Notes: generated by a model not told the origin, from the letters alone. DNA of 40,767 bases from Cyanobacteriota bacterium (GCA_025356295.1 JANXUJ010000009.1:1-40767); one strand, 5' to 3'; shown: positions 1-8,775, counted from the stretch's first letter. Program-made: numbers and translations.

Positions 1-50
1 GCTCGCTACGCGAGCAGCACACGATCTGGTCTTAATAAGCAGGAATTACT

Positions 51-779
51 TTGGATTTTCAGATCATTCATTACGAAGAAATTGACTCAACTAATAGTGA
101 AGCATGGCGATTAATTGATCGCCATGCTTTGCTATCTAATACGGTTATTATTGCTAAACGCCAAACTCAAGGTCGAGGTCAACGTGGCAATACTTGGCGA
201 TCGCCTTTGGGCGGATTGTTTATGTCGGTGATTTTGCAGCCAGATAATATGCAGCCCAACATAATGGCGGCGGATGCTCATCAAATTACTTTATGGGCGG
301 CTTGGGGAATTGCCAAAGCTCTAAATGAAACAGGGGCAAATGTAAAGCTCAAATGGCTAAATGATCTATTAATCGATCGCCGTAAGTTGGGAGGTATCCT
401 CACGGAGACAAGGATTGTGGCTGGCAAAATTAATTATGCCGTGGTGGGGATCGGCATTAATTGGACAAATGAAGTACCCGATGGCGCGATCGCTCTTGGT
501 GAATTGCCCACCACTTTGTCCAGCATGGATGAGCTAACCGAGGTGGTGCTATCAGGTATTCAGCTGGGACAAAAACGCAGCGATCGCGAGGGAATGCTAT
601 GTCTTTTGGCAGAATATTTGGAGATGCTAAGCGATAAAAATCTGCGTAAAACGATAGATGGACGGGAACTTCAAGGACAAATAATCGACATTAGACCAAC
701 AGGCGAACTGGTAGTAAGATGGGAGAACCATTCCCAAGATGCCATCTATCAGCCTCAAAACTTTTCTGTCGGCTATTAG
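51..779 (+). CDS. birA: Biotin--[acetyl-CoA-carboxylase] ligase (BirA type), probable TTG start
   Basis: Protein contains the biotin ligase motifs STNSEAW, GRGQRGNTWRSPLGGLFMSV and KWLNDLLIDRRKLGGILTE. Confidence 0.93.
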   Translation: MDFQIIHYEEIDSTNSEAWRLIDRHALLSNTVIIAKRQTQGRGQRGNTWRSPLGGLFMSVILQPDNMQPNIMAADAHQITLWAAWGIAKALNETGANVKLKWLNDLLIDRRKLGGILTETRIVAGKINYAVVGIGINWTNEVPDGAIALGELPTTLSSMDELTEVVLSGIQLGQKRSDREGMLCLLAEYLEMLSDKNLRKTIDGRELQGQIIDIRPTGELVVRWENHSQDAIYQPQNFSVGY

Positions 780-788
780 TAGCCTTAA

Positions 789-818
789 TAAATATGCGTA
801 AATTAAATATGCGTAAAT
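789..818 (+). repeat. Perfect 15-bp tandem duplication TAAATATGCGTAAAT x2 carrying two in-frame ATG codons
   Basis: Read directly: taaatatgcgtaaat|taaatatgcgtaaat. Confidence 0.95.
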
Positions 819-1855
819 CCACACTTTCAACGATTACCTTAGCAACATTGCTATGCTTCTCTTCAAATAACTACGTTCTAGTTAGCTCAGCATATGCCTC
901 TACTAAGTCAGCAATTTCACCTGATATCGCCGTCTCACAACCCTCGACATTAATTATCCCAACGCAGCCCGCGATCGCGCCAATTGCCCCCACCAGTATC
1001 GAGATTAAGAGTGAAAATGCTTCCAAATCTTATCCTGCTGATAACTCTGTAAATAATTTTGCAAATAATCGTGAATCTGTCCAAGTCAATTCCGTCCAAG
1101 TCAATATTGAGACTGCCAAAAGATTAGAGCCAAAAGTAGAATTAGGGCGATCGCAACCAGTCGAGATTGTATTAGAAAATCGCTCAACTGGTTGCCAGTT
1201 TAAGGCTAGTACCCTCTTGGAGCGCAATGCAAATCTTTGCAATCCTGAAGTGGCGATCGCACCTACACCTAGTCAAAAGTATTATCAAAACGAAGATGTT
1301 CTTTATGCTGCTGCGTCAGGTGACACTGCTTTCCAAGTGCGCCGCCTTACGCCTTTAGAGATCGCTGCCATGAGCTTACCCAGCAATGGCGATAAACAAA
1401 TGCTATTCCCATTGATTGCGCCATCGACAATCAGCTCACTGTTTGGTAGCCGTGTGCATCCTGTCACAGGGCAAGTACGCTTCCATCAAGGCACAGACTT
1501 GGCAGCTCCAGAGGGTACACCTGTAGTGGCAGCCTTTAGCGGTCGTGTGGAAATTGCAGGTTGGCTCGGTGGCTATGGCTTGATTGTGGTAATTTCTCAT
1601 GGAGACACCCATGAGACTCGCTATGCTCATTTGTCTGAAGTTTTAGTTAAAGTCGGTCAAGAAGTCAAACAAGGAAACGTGATCGGCTTAGTCGGTAGTA
1701 CGGGTCTGGCAACTGGTCCTCACCTACATTTTGAGATTTGGCAGAAGATGCGAGAAGGTCTCGTAGCGATCGATCCTACGCCGCAGTTGATGCTGGCTAT
1801 GGAGCAGCTACAAAAGTATCTTGCTCAATCACCAAAATCTTCTAGTAAAGCTTAA
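794..1855 (+). CDS. Secreted M23-family (LytM-like) metallopeptidase; the ORF extends to 719 but ATG 794 or 809 precedes the signal peptide
   Basis: HxxxD (FHQGTDLAAPEGTPVVAA) and HLHFE motifs; hydrophobic N-terminal segment after MRKLNMRKS. Confidence 0.9.
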   Translation: MRKLNMRKSTLSTITLATLLCFSSNNYVLVSSAYASTKSAISPDIAVSQPSTLIIPTQPAIAPIAPTSIEIKSENASKSYPADNSVNNFANNRESVQVNSVQVNIETAKRLEPKVELGRSQPVEIVLENRSTGCQFKASTLLERNANLCNPEVAIAPTPSQKYYQNEDVLYAAASGDTAFQVRRLTPLEIAAMSLPSNGDKQMLFPLIAPSTISSLFGSRVHPVTGQVRFHQGTDLAAPEGTPVVAAFSGRVEIAGWLGGYGLIVVISHGDTHETRYAHLSEVLVKVGQEVKQGNVIGLVGSTGLATGPHLHFEIWQKMREGLVAIDPTPQLMLAMEQLQKYLAQSPKSSSKA

Positions 1856-1951
1856 TCAGACTTTTATTTCTGTGAATTTTTAGGATGTCGGAGATGATAA
1901 AGCTGTATATTGACTAAAGTCATACTTTATCGATCCAAAATTTAAAAAACC

Positions 1952-3019
1952 TTGATTGCAACTGCCATTAAACCAACGACAAGACGACCTGTATTTCCTT
2001 TCACCGCCGTGATCGGACAGGAAGAGATGAAGCTCGCTCTGTTGCTCAATGTCATCGACCCTAAAATCGGTGGAGTAATGGTCATGGGCGATCGCGGTAC
2101 AGGCAAATCTACCACCGTTCGCGCCCTTGCTGACCTCCTCCCTGAAATCGAAGTTGTTACCGACGATCCATTTAGCAGTCATCCCACTGACGGCGATCTG
2201 CAAAGTGAAGAAGTGCGCCGCCGTATTGCCAATGGTGAAACTATGGCGGTTAGCACTAAGCAAGTGATCATGGTGGACTTGCCTTTGGGTGCGACTGAAG
2301 ACCGCGTATGCGGCACAATCGATATTGAAAAAGCGCTATCTGAAGGCGTAAAAGCTTTTGAACTTGGTCTACTTGCGAAGGCAAATCGCGGCATTTTATA
2401 TATCGATGAAGTCAACCTTTTAGATGATCATCTAGTTGATGTTTTGCTAGATTCCGCCGCTTCTGGATGGAATACCGTTGAGCGCGAAGGTATTTCCATC
2501 CGCCACCCTGCTAGATTTGTGCTAGTTGGTTCTGGGAACCCCGAAGAAGGTGAATTGCGTCCTCAATTACTTGATCGCTTTGGGATGTATGCCGAAATCC
2601 GCACCGTGCGCGAACCAGAACTGCGGGTGCGGGTAGTGGAAGAGCGCACTAATTTTGATGGCAATCCACATGGATTTCTATTAGACTATGCCAACCGTCA
2701 AGAAGAACTCCAAGCGAAGATCGTTAATGCTCAAAATCTTCTTAGCGAAGTGGATATTCCAGCAGATTTGCGGTTGAACATCTCCAGAGTCTGCTCTGAG
2801 CTGAATGTTGATGGTTTACGCGGTGATATTGTCAGCAATCGGGCTGCGAGAGCGATCGCTGCTTTTGAAGGACGCAAAGAAGTAGAAGTAGATGACATCA
2901 AGCGGGTGATTGGTCTATGTCTGCGTCACCGTCTCCGCAAAGACCCGCTGGAATCGATTGATACTGGTTATAAAGTTCTCAAGACCTTTAATCAGATTTT
3001 TGGTATTGAAGAAGAATAG
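1952..3019 (+). CDS. chlI: Magnesium chelatase subunit ChlI (AAA+), TTG start
   Basis: [74 protein letters not shown]. Confidence 0.96.
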   Translation: MIATAIKPTTRRPVFPFTAVIGQEEMKLALLLNVIDPKIGGVMVMGDRGTGKSTTVRALADLLPEIEVVTDDPFSSHPTDGDLQSEEVRRRIANGETMAVSTKQVIMVDLPLGATEDRVCGTIDIEKALSEGVKAFELGLLAKANRGILYIDEVNLLDDHLVDVLLDSAASGWNTVEREGISIRHPARFVLVGSGNPEEGELRPQLLDRFGMYAEIRTVREPELRVRVVEERTNFDGNPHGFLLDYANRQEELQAKIVNAQNLLSEVDIPADLRLNISRVCSELNVDGLRGDIVSNRAARAIAAFEGRKEVEVDDIKRVIGLCLRHRLRKDPLESIDTGYKVLKTFNQIFGIEEE

Positions 3020-3023
3020 CTCT

Positions 3024-3049
3024 AACCCCTCTCCCACAGGAGAGGGGTT
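3024..3049. terminator. Bidirectional terminator between convergent chlI and clpB
   Basis: AACCCCTCTCC-CACA-GGAGAGGGGTT perfect 11-bp stem between convergent genes. Confidence 0.8.
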
Positions 3050-3052
3050 TAT

Positions 3053-5725
3053 CTAACTAAAAATCAACTTCTCATCTTCCACAGTAATATTAATTACATG
3101 CCCTTCCGCGAAAGTCCCTTCAAGGATTTTTGTAGCGATTGGGTTTTCGATTTCTCGTTGAATCGCTCGTTTAAGTGGACGCGCACCATACGAAGGATCG
3201 TAGCCAACCGCAGCAATATAATCTTTAGCTTCTTCGCTGAGTTTTAGAGATATCTTGCGATCGCTTAATCTGCTCTCAATGCGTTTAATTTGCAATGTGG
3301 CGATCGCGCGAATCTCATTTCTCCGCAGAGCATGGAAAATCACGGTTTCATCAATGCGATTGAGAAATTCAGGACGAAAGTGAGTGCGAAGAACATCAAG
3401 TACGCGATCGCGCATTTCGTCATATTTAGAATCACCATCAAGATCGCTAGCTAAATCTTTGGAGGTTTCGAGAATGCGATCGCTACCAATGTTACTGGTC
3501 ATGATGATTACGGTGTTTTTGCAATCGACTAAGCGACCTTGACTATCAGTAATGCGTCCATCATCAAGTACTTGCAACAAAATATTAAACACATCAGGAT
3601 GAGCCTTTTCAACTTCATCAAAAAGTACAACTGAGTAAGGGTGGCGGCGTACAGCTTCCGAGAATTGTCCACCTTCTTCATATCCGACATATCCAGGCGG
3701 CGCACCGATCAATCTTGAGATCGAGTGTTTCTCCATATATTCCGACATATCGATTCTTACCATTGAGGCATCAGAATCGAATAGAAATTCGGCAAGCGCT
3801 CTAGCAAGTTCAGTTTTGCCAACTCCAGTTGGTCCCAAAAATAAGAATGAACCAATCGGACGATTGGGGTCATTCATGCCTGCACGGGCGCGGCGGATTG
3901 CTGATGCTACTGAAGTTACGGCTTCATCTTGACCGATCACGCGATCATGGAGATGCTTCTCTAGGGTCAATAATTTTTGACGTTCTGAAAGTAATAACCT
4001 ACTAAGAGGAATGCCTGTCCAACGGGCGACAATCTCGGCAATATCATCTTCTGTAACTTGCTCACGAGACAGAGAACCTTCAGAACCTGCACGGCTAATT
4101 TCTAACTCGGCTTCATCAAGATTTTTTTCTAGTTCAGTTAATTTGCCATATTTTAATTCTGCTGCCTTGTTGAGATTAAACTCACGTTCCATCTGATCGA
4201 TTTGCTGCTTAGTTTGATCGATTTGTTCTTTTAGCGATCGCAAATTAGTCACCGCATCTTTTTCCATCTGCCAGCGATCGTTTAACTTGGTGAAGCGATC
4301 GCTTAGTTCATTCATTTCAGTGTCAAGACGTTCAAGGCGATCTTGTACGGCTTTGCTGCTCTTGTTTTTGTAGATCACTTTGCCATCGGTTTCTACTCGT
4401 TCAACTGCTGTCGCATCTTTTTCTTTTTGCAAAGAAAATCGTTCCATCTCCAACTGTCTGATACGGCGATCAATTTCATCTAGTTCCAACGGTCTAGAAT
4501 CCATTTCCATTTTTAACTTCGCTGCCGATTCATCAACAAGATCGATCGCTTTGTCTGGTAAAAAGCGATCAGTAATATAGCGATTAGACAGCGTCGCCGC
4601 CGCTACCAGTGCCGAATCAGAGATAGTTACGCCATGATGTAATTCGTATCGTTCTTTTAATCCTCGCAAAATCGAAATCGTATCTTCGACTGTCGGCTGC
4701 TCGACTACGACTTGCTGAAAACGCCGTTCTAGAGCCGCATCTTTCTCAATATATTGCCGATATTCATCGATAGTTGTCGCGCCAATACAACGCAGTTCAC
4801 CCCGCGCTAACATCGGTTTGAGAATATTCCCAGCATCCATTGCTCCTTGCTGCGTTGCTCCTGCCCCCACGACAGTATGCAATTCATCAATAAATAGAAC
4901 TATTTTTCCATCAGAATTAAGCACTTCCTTCAGCACTGCCTTCAGCCGATCTTCAAATTCACCACGATATTTTGCTCCTGCAATTAATGAACCCATATCA
5001 AGGCTAATAATCGTGCGGTCTTTGAGAGACTCTGGAACATCACCCCGAATAATTCTCTGGGCAAGTCCTTCCGCGATCGCCGTTTTACCTACCCCTGGTT
5101 CACCGATCAGCACAGGATTATTCTTAGTCCGCCGCGACAATACCTGCACCACGCGCCGAATTTCATCATCCCGCCCAATTACGGGATCGAGTTTGCCTTC
5201 CTTAGCCTGTTCCGTGAGATCGCGCCCATATTTTTCTAGCGCCGCATACTTAGCTTCAGGATTTTGATCGGTGACAGTCTGACTGCCACGCTGCAATTTA
5301 ATCACCTCTTCTAGCCGCTTGCGATCAATGCTCAAATCCCGAAATAATCGCTTACCAAAGCGCTCATCATCTGCTAAGCCCAACAGCAGATGTTCAACCG
5401 CCATAAAGCCATCGCCAAAGCCCTTACGGCTCTCTTCAGCACGATCAAGCCACACCTCTAAGTTACGCCCCAAATACAACTGTTCTGGGCTAGCCACACG
5501 CGGCTGTCTTCGCAAAAATTCTTCAACCTGTCGCCGCGCCCTTGCCATCGGCACTGACAGCGCCGCAAATATGGTCGTAGTCAAGCCCTCTTCCTGCTCT
5601 AATAGCGCCATCAGCAAATGCTCGACTTCGAGTTGCTGATGTTGCGATCGCCTAGCGACCTCCTGCGATTTGACGATCGCTTCCCATGCTTTCTCAGTAA
5701 ATTTTTTTGGATCGGTTGGTTGCAT
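3053..5725 (-). CDS. clpB: ATP-dependent chaperone ClpB
   Basis: Two AAA+ modules ([37 protein letters not shown]), Clp-N repeats and the ClpB middle-domain coiled coil. Confidence 0.96.
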   Translation of the reverse strand: MQPTDPKKFTEKAWEAIVKSQEVARRSQHQQLEVEHLLMALLEQEEGLTTTIFAALSVPMARARRQVEEFLRRQPRVASPEQLYLGRNLEVWLDRAEESRKGFGDGFMAVEHLLLGLADDERFGKRLFRDLSIDRKRLEEVIKLQRGSQTVTDQNPEAKYAALEKYGRDLTEQAKEGKLDPVIGRDDEIRRVVQVLSRRTKNNPVLIGEPGVGKTAIAEGLAQRIIRGDVPESLKDRTIISLDMGSLIAGAKYRGEFEDRLKAVLKEVLNSDGKIVLFIDELHTVVGAGATQQGAMDAGNILKPMLARGELRCIGATTIDEYRQYIEKDAALERRFQQVVVEQPTVEDTISILRGLKERYELHHGVTISDSALVAAATLSNRYITDRFLPDKAIDLVDESAAKLKMEMDSRPLELDEIDRRIRQLEMERFSLQKEKDATAVERVETDGKVIYKNKSSKAVQDRLERLDTEMNELSDRFTKLNDRWQMEKDAVTNLRSLKEQIDQTKQQIDQMEREFNLNKAAELKYGKLTELEKNLDEAELEISRAGSEGSLSREQVTEDDIAEIVARWTGIPLSRLLLSERQKLLTLEKHLHDRVIGQDEAVTSVASAIRRARAGMNDPNRPIGSFLFLGPTGVGKTELARALAEFLFDSDASMVRIDMSEYMEKHSISRLIGAPPGYVGYEEGGQFSEAVRRHPYSVVLFDEVEKAHPDVFNILLQVLDDGRITDSQGRLVDCKNTVIIMTSNIGSDRILETSKDLASDLDGDSKYDEMRDRVLDVLRTHFRPEFLNRIDETVIFHALRRNEIRAIATLQIKRIESRLSDRKISLKLSEEAKDYIAAVGYDPSYGARPLKRAIQREIENPIATKILEGTFAEGHVINITVEDEKLIFS

Positions 5726-5946
5726 TGGCTTTGGTTACAGCAGGATCAGGTGTGATGACTAATGTTAGTTACGATAAGTTTACATTATCTTCAAAGGCTA
5801 TAAAACCTTGTTAGCACCTGTTAATGATTAAAAGTAAATAACAAGCGATCGCCATCAAATCTCAACAAATATTCTTGCAGTTAGCTTTTGTTTCTAAGCT
5901 TTTTCAAGTTATAGTCATAAATAATTCTTGAAATATCAACACATAA

Positions 5947-6162
5947 GGGGGAAATCAAGCTATATCCAACGATTCTCTAAAACTCGACATCTATTTTCAT
6001 GCTCGACTTATCGAAAAAGATAATAGCGATCGCCAAATCATAATCGAAGAAGATAACTTTGAGGAAGGATTAGTTAATACACTCATCGAAGCAGGAATCA
6101 AAAAAGAAGATACCGTTACCAGTTGGCAATCTAATAGTTACTCTATAGGTTTACAAAGATGA
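5947..6162 (+). pseudogene. ORF with no recognisable start codon (...DSLKLDIYFHARLIEKDNSDRQIIIEEDNFEEGLVNTLIEAGIKKEDTVTSWQSNSYSIGLQR*), probable 5'-truncated remnant
   Basis: Open frame from the TAA at 5944 to TGA 6160-6162, with the TGA overlapping ATG 6159; no ATG/GTG/TTG near the 5' end. Confidence 0.4.
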
Positions 6163-6380
6163 ACAACCAAAAACTTGATAACTTTCACTTTAATCATCAC
6201 GTCTTTAGCGTTACAAGTTTAACCGATGAAGATATAGAAGATAAGACATATTGGCTTCAGAAAAATCCACGCGATCGCTTAATTGCCTTGGAATATTTAC
6301 GACAGATAATGTATAGCTATGATCCAAATACCACAAGACTTCAGAGAGTTTTTGAGATTGCTCAACTACCATCACGTTGA
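6159..6380 (+). CDS. Small conserved protein of the type found upstream of nucleotidyltransferase-like proteins
   Basis: 73 aa; FSVTSLTDEDIEDKTYWLQKNPRDRLIALEYLRQIMYSYDPNTTRLQRVFEIAQLP; overlaps the next ORF. Confidence 0.6.
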   Translation: MNNQKLDNFHFNHHVFSVTSLTDEDIEDKTYWLQKNPRDRLIALEYLRQIMYSYDPNTTRLQRVFEIAQLPSR

Positions 6381-6750
6381 ATATTTGCTAATTGGTGGAT
6401 ATGCGGTTGGTTACTATGGCTTTGTTAGAGCAACTGGAGATATGGATATTTGGGTAAAGATTTCTCCAAATAATGCTACTCAAATAGTTAAAGCTTTACA
6501 AGAGTTTGGTTTCGCAGTACCAGAGCTTTCTTACGAACTATTTATGCAGGAAGAGAAAATTATTCGTATGGGAGTTCCACCGTTAAGACTCGAAATCCTC
6601 ACTACTATTTCAGGTGTTGACTTTGTAGAATGTTTCCAAAATCGTTTGACAGATCAAATTGATGGAATTGACTTGACACTCTCAGCGCTAAAGCGACTGA
6701 GATTCCTGATTCAGCGAGACAACTTACCAAATAGACTTACATCTAACTAG
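6319..6750 (+). CDS. Nucleotidyltransferase-fold protein (DUF6036/AbiEii-like); the C-terminus from codon 119 is encoded by the IS right end
   Basis: LLIGGYAVGYYGFVRATGDMDIWV core; 6673 is an in-frame codon boundary and the first base shared with the second IS copy. Confidence 0.7.
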   Translation: MIQIPQDFREFLRLLNYHHVEYLLIGGYAVGYYGFVRATGDMDIWVKISPNNATQIVKALQEFGFAVPELSYELFMQEEKIIRMGVPPLRLEILTTISGVDFVECFQNRLTDQIDGIDLTLSALKRLRFLIQRDNLPNRLTSN

Positions 6751-6830
6751 CAGAGGTCGAACTCTCCACAGGCGTAGAAATTTGGGTATGCCCTACCCTA
6801 TTTAAACCAATAGCCAAGATATTCAGTGCC
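6653..6830 (-). ncRNA. Predicted omega (reRNA) guide RNA overlapping the tnpB 3' end and the IS right end; the guide would be host sequence 6672 down to about 6653
   Basis: Position follows the established TnpB/omegaRNA architecture; sequence conserved between the two copies; 5' boundary is a guess. Confidence 0.45.
6681..6701 (-). repeat. IS right-end hairpin with extrahelical T (minus strand CTCAG-T-CGCT-TT-AGCG-CTGAG)
   Basis: Read directly; preceded on the minus strand by GAAT and followed by AGTG-TCAA. Confidence 0.85.
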
Positions 6831-7888
6831 GCATTATGGTCACGGTCTAAAACTGTACCGCAATGACTGCATTGATGAGTGCGCTCACTCAGCGCTTTCT
6901 TAACTAATGTTCCACAAGTTGAACAATTCTGGCTCGTATATTGAGGCGGCACTGCAATCGTGACCTTACCAAACACTTTGCCAAAATACTCAATCCAGTC
7001 CCGAAACATCGACCAGCTTACATCAGATATTGACTTAGCCAATTTATGATTCTTGATCATGTTACACACTTGCAAATCTTCATAAGCAATCAGGTCGTTA
7101 GACCGAACTACGCACCTTGCAGTTTTTACCGCAAAGTCTTTACGTTGCCTACTTACTTGCAAATGTTTTCTGGCTAACCGTTTAACTGCTTTTCTACGAT
7201 TAGCCGATCCTTTTTTACGCTTAGAGACTTTACGTTGCAACTTTTTGAGTTGACGCTCTGACTTTCTCAGGAATCGAGGATTCTCAACAACTTCACCCTT
7301 TGAATCGGTGTAGAAATGGTTTAACCCAACATCTAAACCAATCGTGGTTTGAGTTGGGTTCATTTCTTCGCGGCGATCAACATCGACACAAAACTGAGCA
7401 TAGTAACCATCAGCCCGTTTTACTAGCCTGACTCGTTTAATTTGCTCAATCTGATAGAAGTTAATATCTCGGCTACCAACTAATTTAAGTCTGTCAATCT
7501 TAAAGCCATCAGTCAAAGTTAGATATTTCCGATCTTCACTAAGTTTCCATCCAGTTTGTTTATATTCAACTGAGTGACCACGTTTCTTGAATTTTGGATA
7601 TCCTTTTTTGCCTGATACTTTCTTCTTGCAGTTATCAAAGAATCTAGATATTGCTGACCACGATCTCTCTGCACTTGATTGTCTGGCTTGTGAGTTTAGT
7701 TTCTTAGCAAAGTCGAACTCTTTGGCAAGCACAGCGCACTGGGCAGATAGATCGTATTTGTTGGCTCCGTGATTATCCATCCAGTATCTCAAAGCTTTAT
7801 TACGCACAAATAACGCAGTACGAATCGCCTCGTCAATGAGACTATACTGTTCTGTTTTGCCTTTTAGTTTCGCTTCGAGAACTAGCAT
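6743..7888 (-). CDS. tnpB: TnpB RNA-guided nuclease (OrfB, IS200/IS605 family), apparently intact
   Basis: RuvC motifs IGLDVGL, IAYEDL, DRDHNAALN; zinc ribbon CSTCG...CSHCG; 381 aa without frameshift. Confidence 0.93.
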   Translation of the reverse strand: MLVLEAKLKGKTEQYSLIDEAIRTALFVRNKALRYWMDNHGANKYDLSAQCAVLAKEFDFAKKLNSQARQSSAERSWSAISRFFDNCKKKVSGKKGYPKFKKRGHSVEYKQTGWKLSEDRKYLTLTDGFKIDRLKLVGSRDINFYQIEQIKRVRLVKRADGYYAQFCVDVDRREEMNPTQTTIGLDVGLNHFYTDSKGEVVENPRFLRKSERQLKKLQRKVSKRKKGSANRRKAVKRLARKHLQVSRQRKDFAVKTARCVVRSNDLIAYEDLQVCNMIKNHKLAKSISDVSWSMFRDWIEYFGKVFGKVTIAVPPQYTSQNCSTCGTLVKKALSERTHQCSHCGTVLDRDHNAALNILAIGLNRVGHTQISTPVESSTSAS

Positions 7889-7989
7889 GGATTTAGACTT
7901 ATTTATATTGATTATGATAGCGTAAATACTGTTAGTCGTGGCATAATCTAAAAGAAGAAAGCGAATAAATTCGCTCGTCCGATTTTCAT

Positions 7990-8010
7990 CTCAGGTCTGA
8001 AGACACTGAG
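7990..8010 (-). repeat. IS left-end hairpin with extrahelical T (minus strand CTCAG-T-GTCT-TC-AGAC-CTGAG)
   Basis: Read directly; preceded on the minus strand by AAAG (8011..8014). Confidence 0.85.
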
Positions 8011-8034
8011 CTTTCAATCTCTCGTGTGCTTTCT

Positions 8035-8061
8035 GTAAAAGGGCGCTAAGCGCCCTTTTAC
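8035..8061. terminator. Perfect 12-bp hairpin GTAAAAGGGCGC-TAA-GCGCCCTTTTAC, likely terminator of the YciI-like gene
   Basis: Lies 5 nt past the YciI stop codon; stem carries A-tract and T-tract. Confidence 0.75.
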
Positions 8062-8065
8062 TTGT

Positions 8066-8344
8066 CTAATAAACTTGTATCCATTCGTGAATTTCGTAAT
8101 CTGTCCAAATACCATTTTGCCAATAGGGATCAGACTCAACTAACTGCCGCGCCGCAGATATGTCGGCGGCAATATAAACGGCAAATACTTTGGTCACATC
8201 TTGAGTCGGTCCAACCGTCAGTAACGATCCTGCCTCATGCAAAACTTTAAGACCATCAAGATGCGCTTGACGAAAAGGCGATCGCTTCTCTAAAACATTT
8301 TCGCAATAGCTGCCCCACATCACAAATTTTTTAAGTACAGTCAT
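8066..8344 (-). CDS. YciI-family protein (the ORF extends to 8425; MTVLKKFVMWGSYCENVLEKRSPFRQAHL is the likely start)
   Basis: YciI-like pattern: RSPFRQAHLDGLKVLHEAGSLLTVGP and VESDPYWQNGIWTDYEIHEW. Confidence 0.8.
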   Translation of the reverse strand: MTVLKKFVMWGSYCENVLEKRSPFRQAHLDGLKVLHEAGSLLTVGPTQDVTKVFAVYIAADISAARQLVESDPYWQNGIWTDYEIHEWIQVY

Positions 8345-8360
8345 TAATTTTTCTTGCAAT

Positions 8361-8403
8361 CTAGAATCATAAAGGCGTGCAAAGCACGCCTTTATGATTC
8401 TAG
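8361..8403. terminator. Perfect 20-bp stem, 3-nt loop hairpin
   Basis: CTAGAATCATAAAGGCGTGC-AAA-GCACGCCTTTATGATTCTAG; contains the stop codon of the 8400..8576 ORF. Confidence 0.8.
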
Positions 8404-8576
8404 TTAAAAAATACGCGATCGACAATCAACGCCACGGTCGTAGCGAAAGCCGTTACGCCGATCGCCACAAAAATATTCTGCCCTTGACTGACACTAAAAC
8501 AAGCAACAGCACCCGCACCCAAACCCGCAGTAACTGCTGCGACTAGAGGGTCTTTAGTTGATTTATCTTTATACAT
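8400..8576 (-). CDS. Small hydrophobic (membrane) protein, 58 aa, below the ORF-track cutoff
   Basis: MYKDKSTKDPLVAAVTAGLGAGAVACFSVSQGQNIFVAIGVTAFATTVALIVDRVFFN; two hydrophobic segments. Confidence 0.65.
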   Translation of the reverse strand: MYKDKSTKDPLVAAVTAGLGAGAVACFSVSQGQNIFVAIGVTAFATTVALIVDRVFFN

Positions 8577-8631
8577 TTTATAAAATACCGACTATTAGAA
8601 ATTTTTAAAAACTTTTTTAATGATCGTTAGC

Positions 8632-8775
8632 CTACAGCAGCACATAAATCTCTTTGATAGTTCTCAATAATTCTTCTTGCAAGCCATCATTTTCGTAATA
8701 TTTAGTTACAGGCGCATCCACAGACATGTAGAAGCTATGAAGAGAGATAGCAAGCGCCCCAAAATCACTTACCAA
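8632..8775 (-). CDS. Possible small ORF or gene remnant (TTG start; internal ATG gives 31 aa)
   Basis: LVSDFGALAISLHSFYMSVDAPVTKYYENDGLQEELLRTIKEIYVLL; protein-like composition only. Confidence 0.3.
   Translation of the reverse strand: MVSDFGALAISLHSFYMSVDAPVTKYYENDGLQEELLRTIKEIYVLL

Larger units (their letters stand above)
6673..8034 (-). mobile_element. TnpB-only IS200/IS605-type element with complete IS608-like ends
   Basis: tnpB at 6743..7888; right end shared with 40606..40767; end hairpins 6681..6701 and 7990..8010; on the minus strand TTAC precedes the left end and TCAA ends the right end. Confidence 0.85.

Noticed and set aside
4818-5267. ORFs antisense to clpB (also 4011..4196, 4380..4580, 5319..5639)
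   Set aside because: Mirror frames of a well-recognised gene; Ser/Arg-rich low-information translations.
6159-6750. A working toxin-antitoxin module (nucleotidyltransferase plus small partner)
   Set aside because: Partner has no recognised antitoxin fold and the nucleotidyltransferase C-terminus is replaced by IS sequence; functional claim not supported.
6743-7888. TnpB as a CRISPR-Cas12 effector
   Set aside because: Size (381 aa), zinc ribbon and IS ends identify it as TnpB; no CRISPR-type spaced direct repeats were seen in the window.
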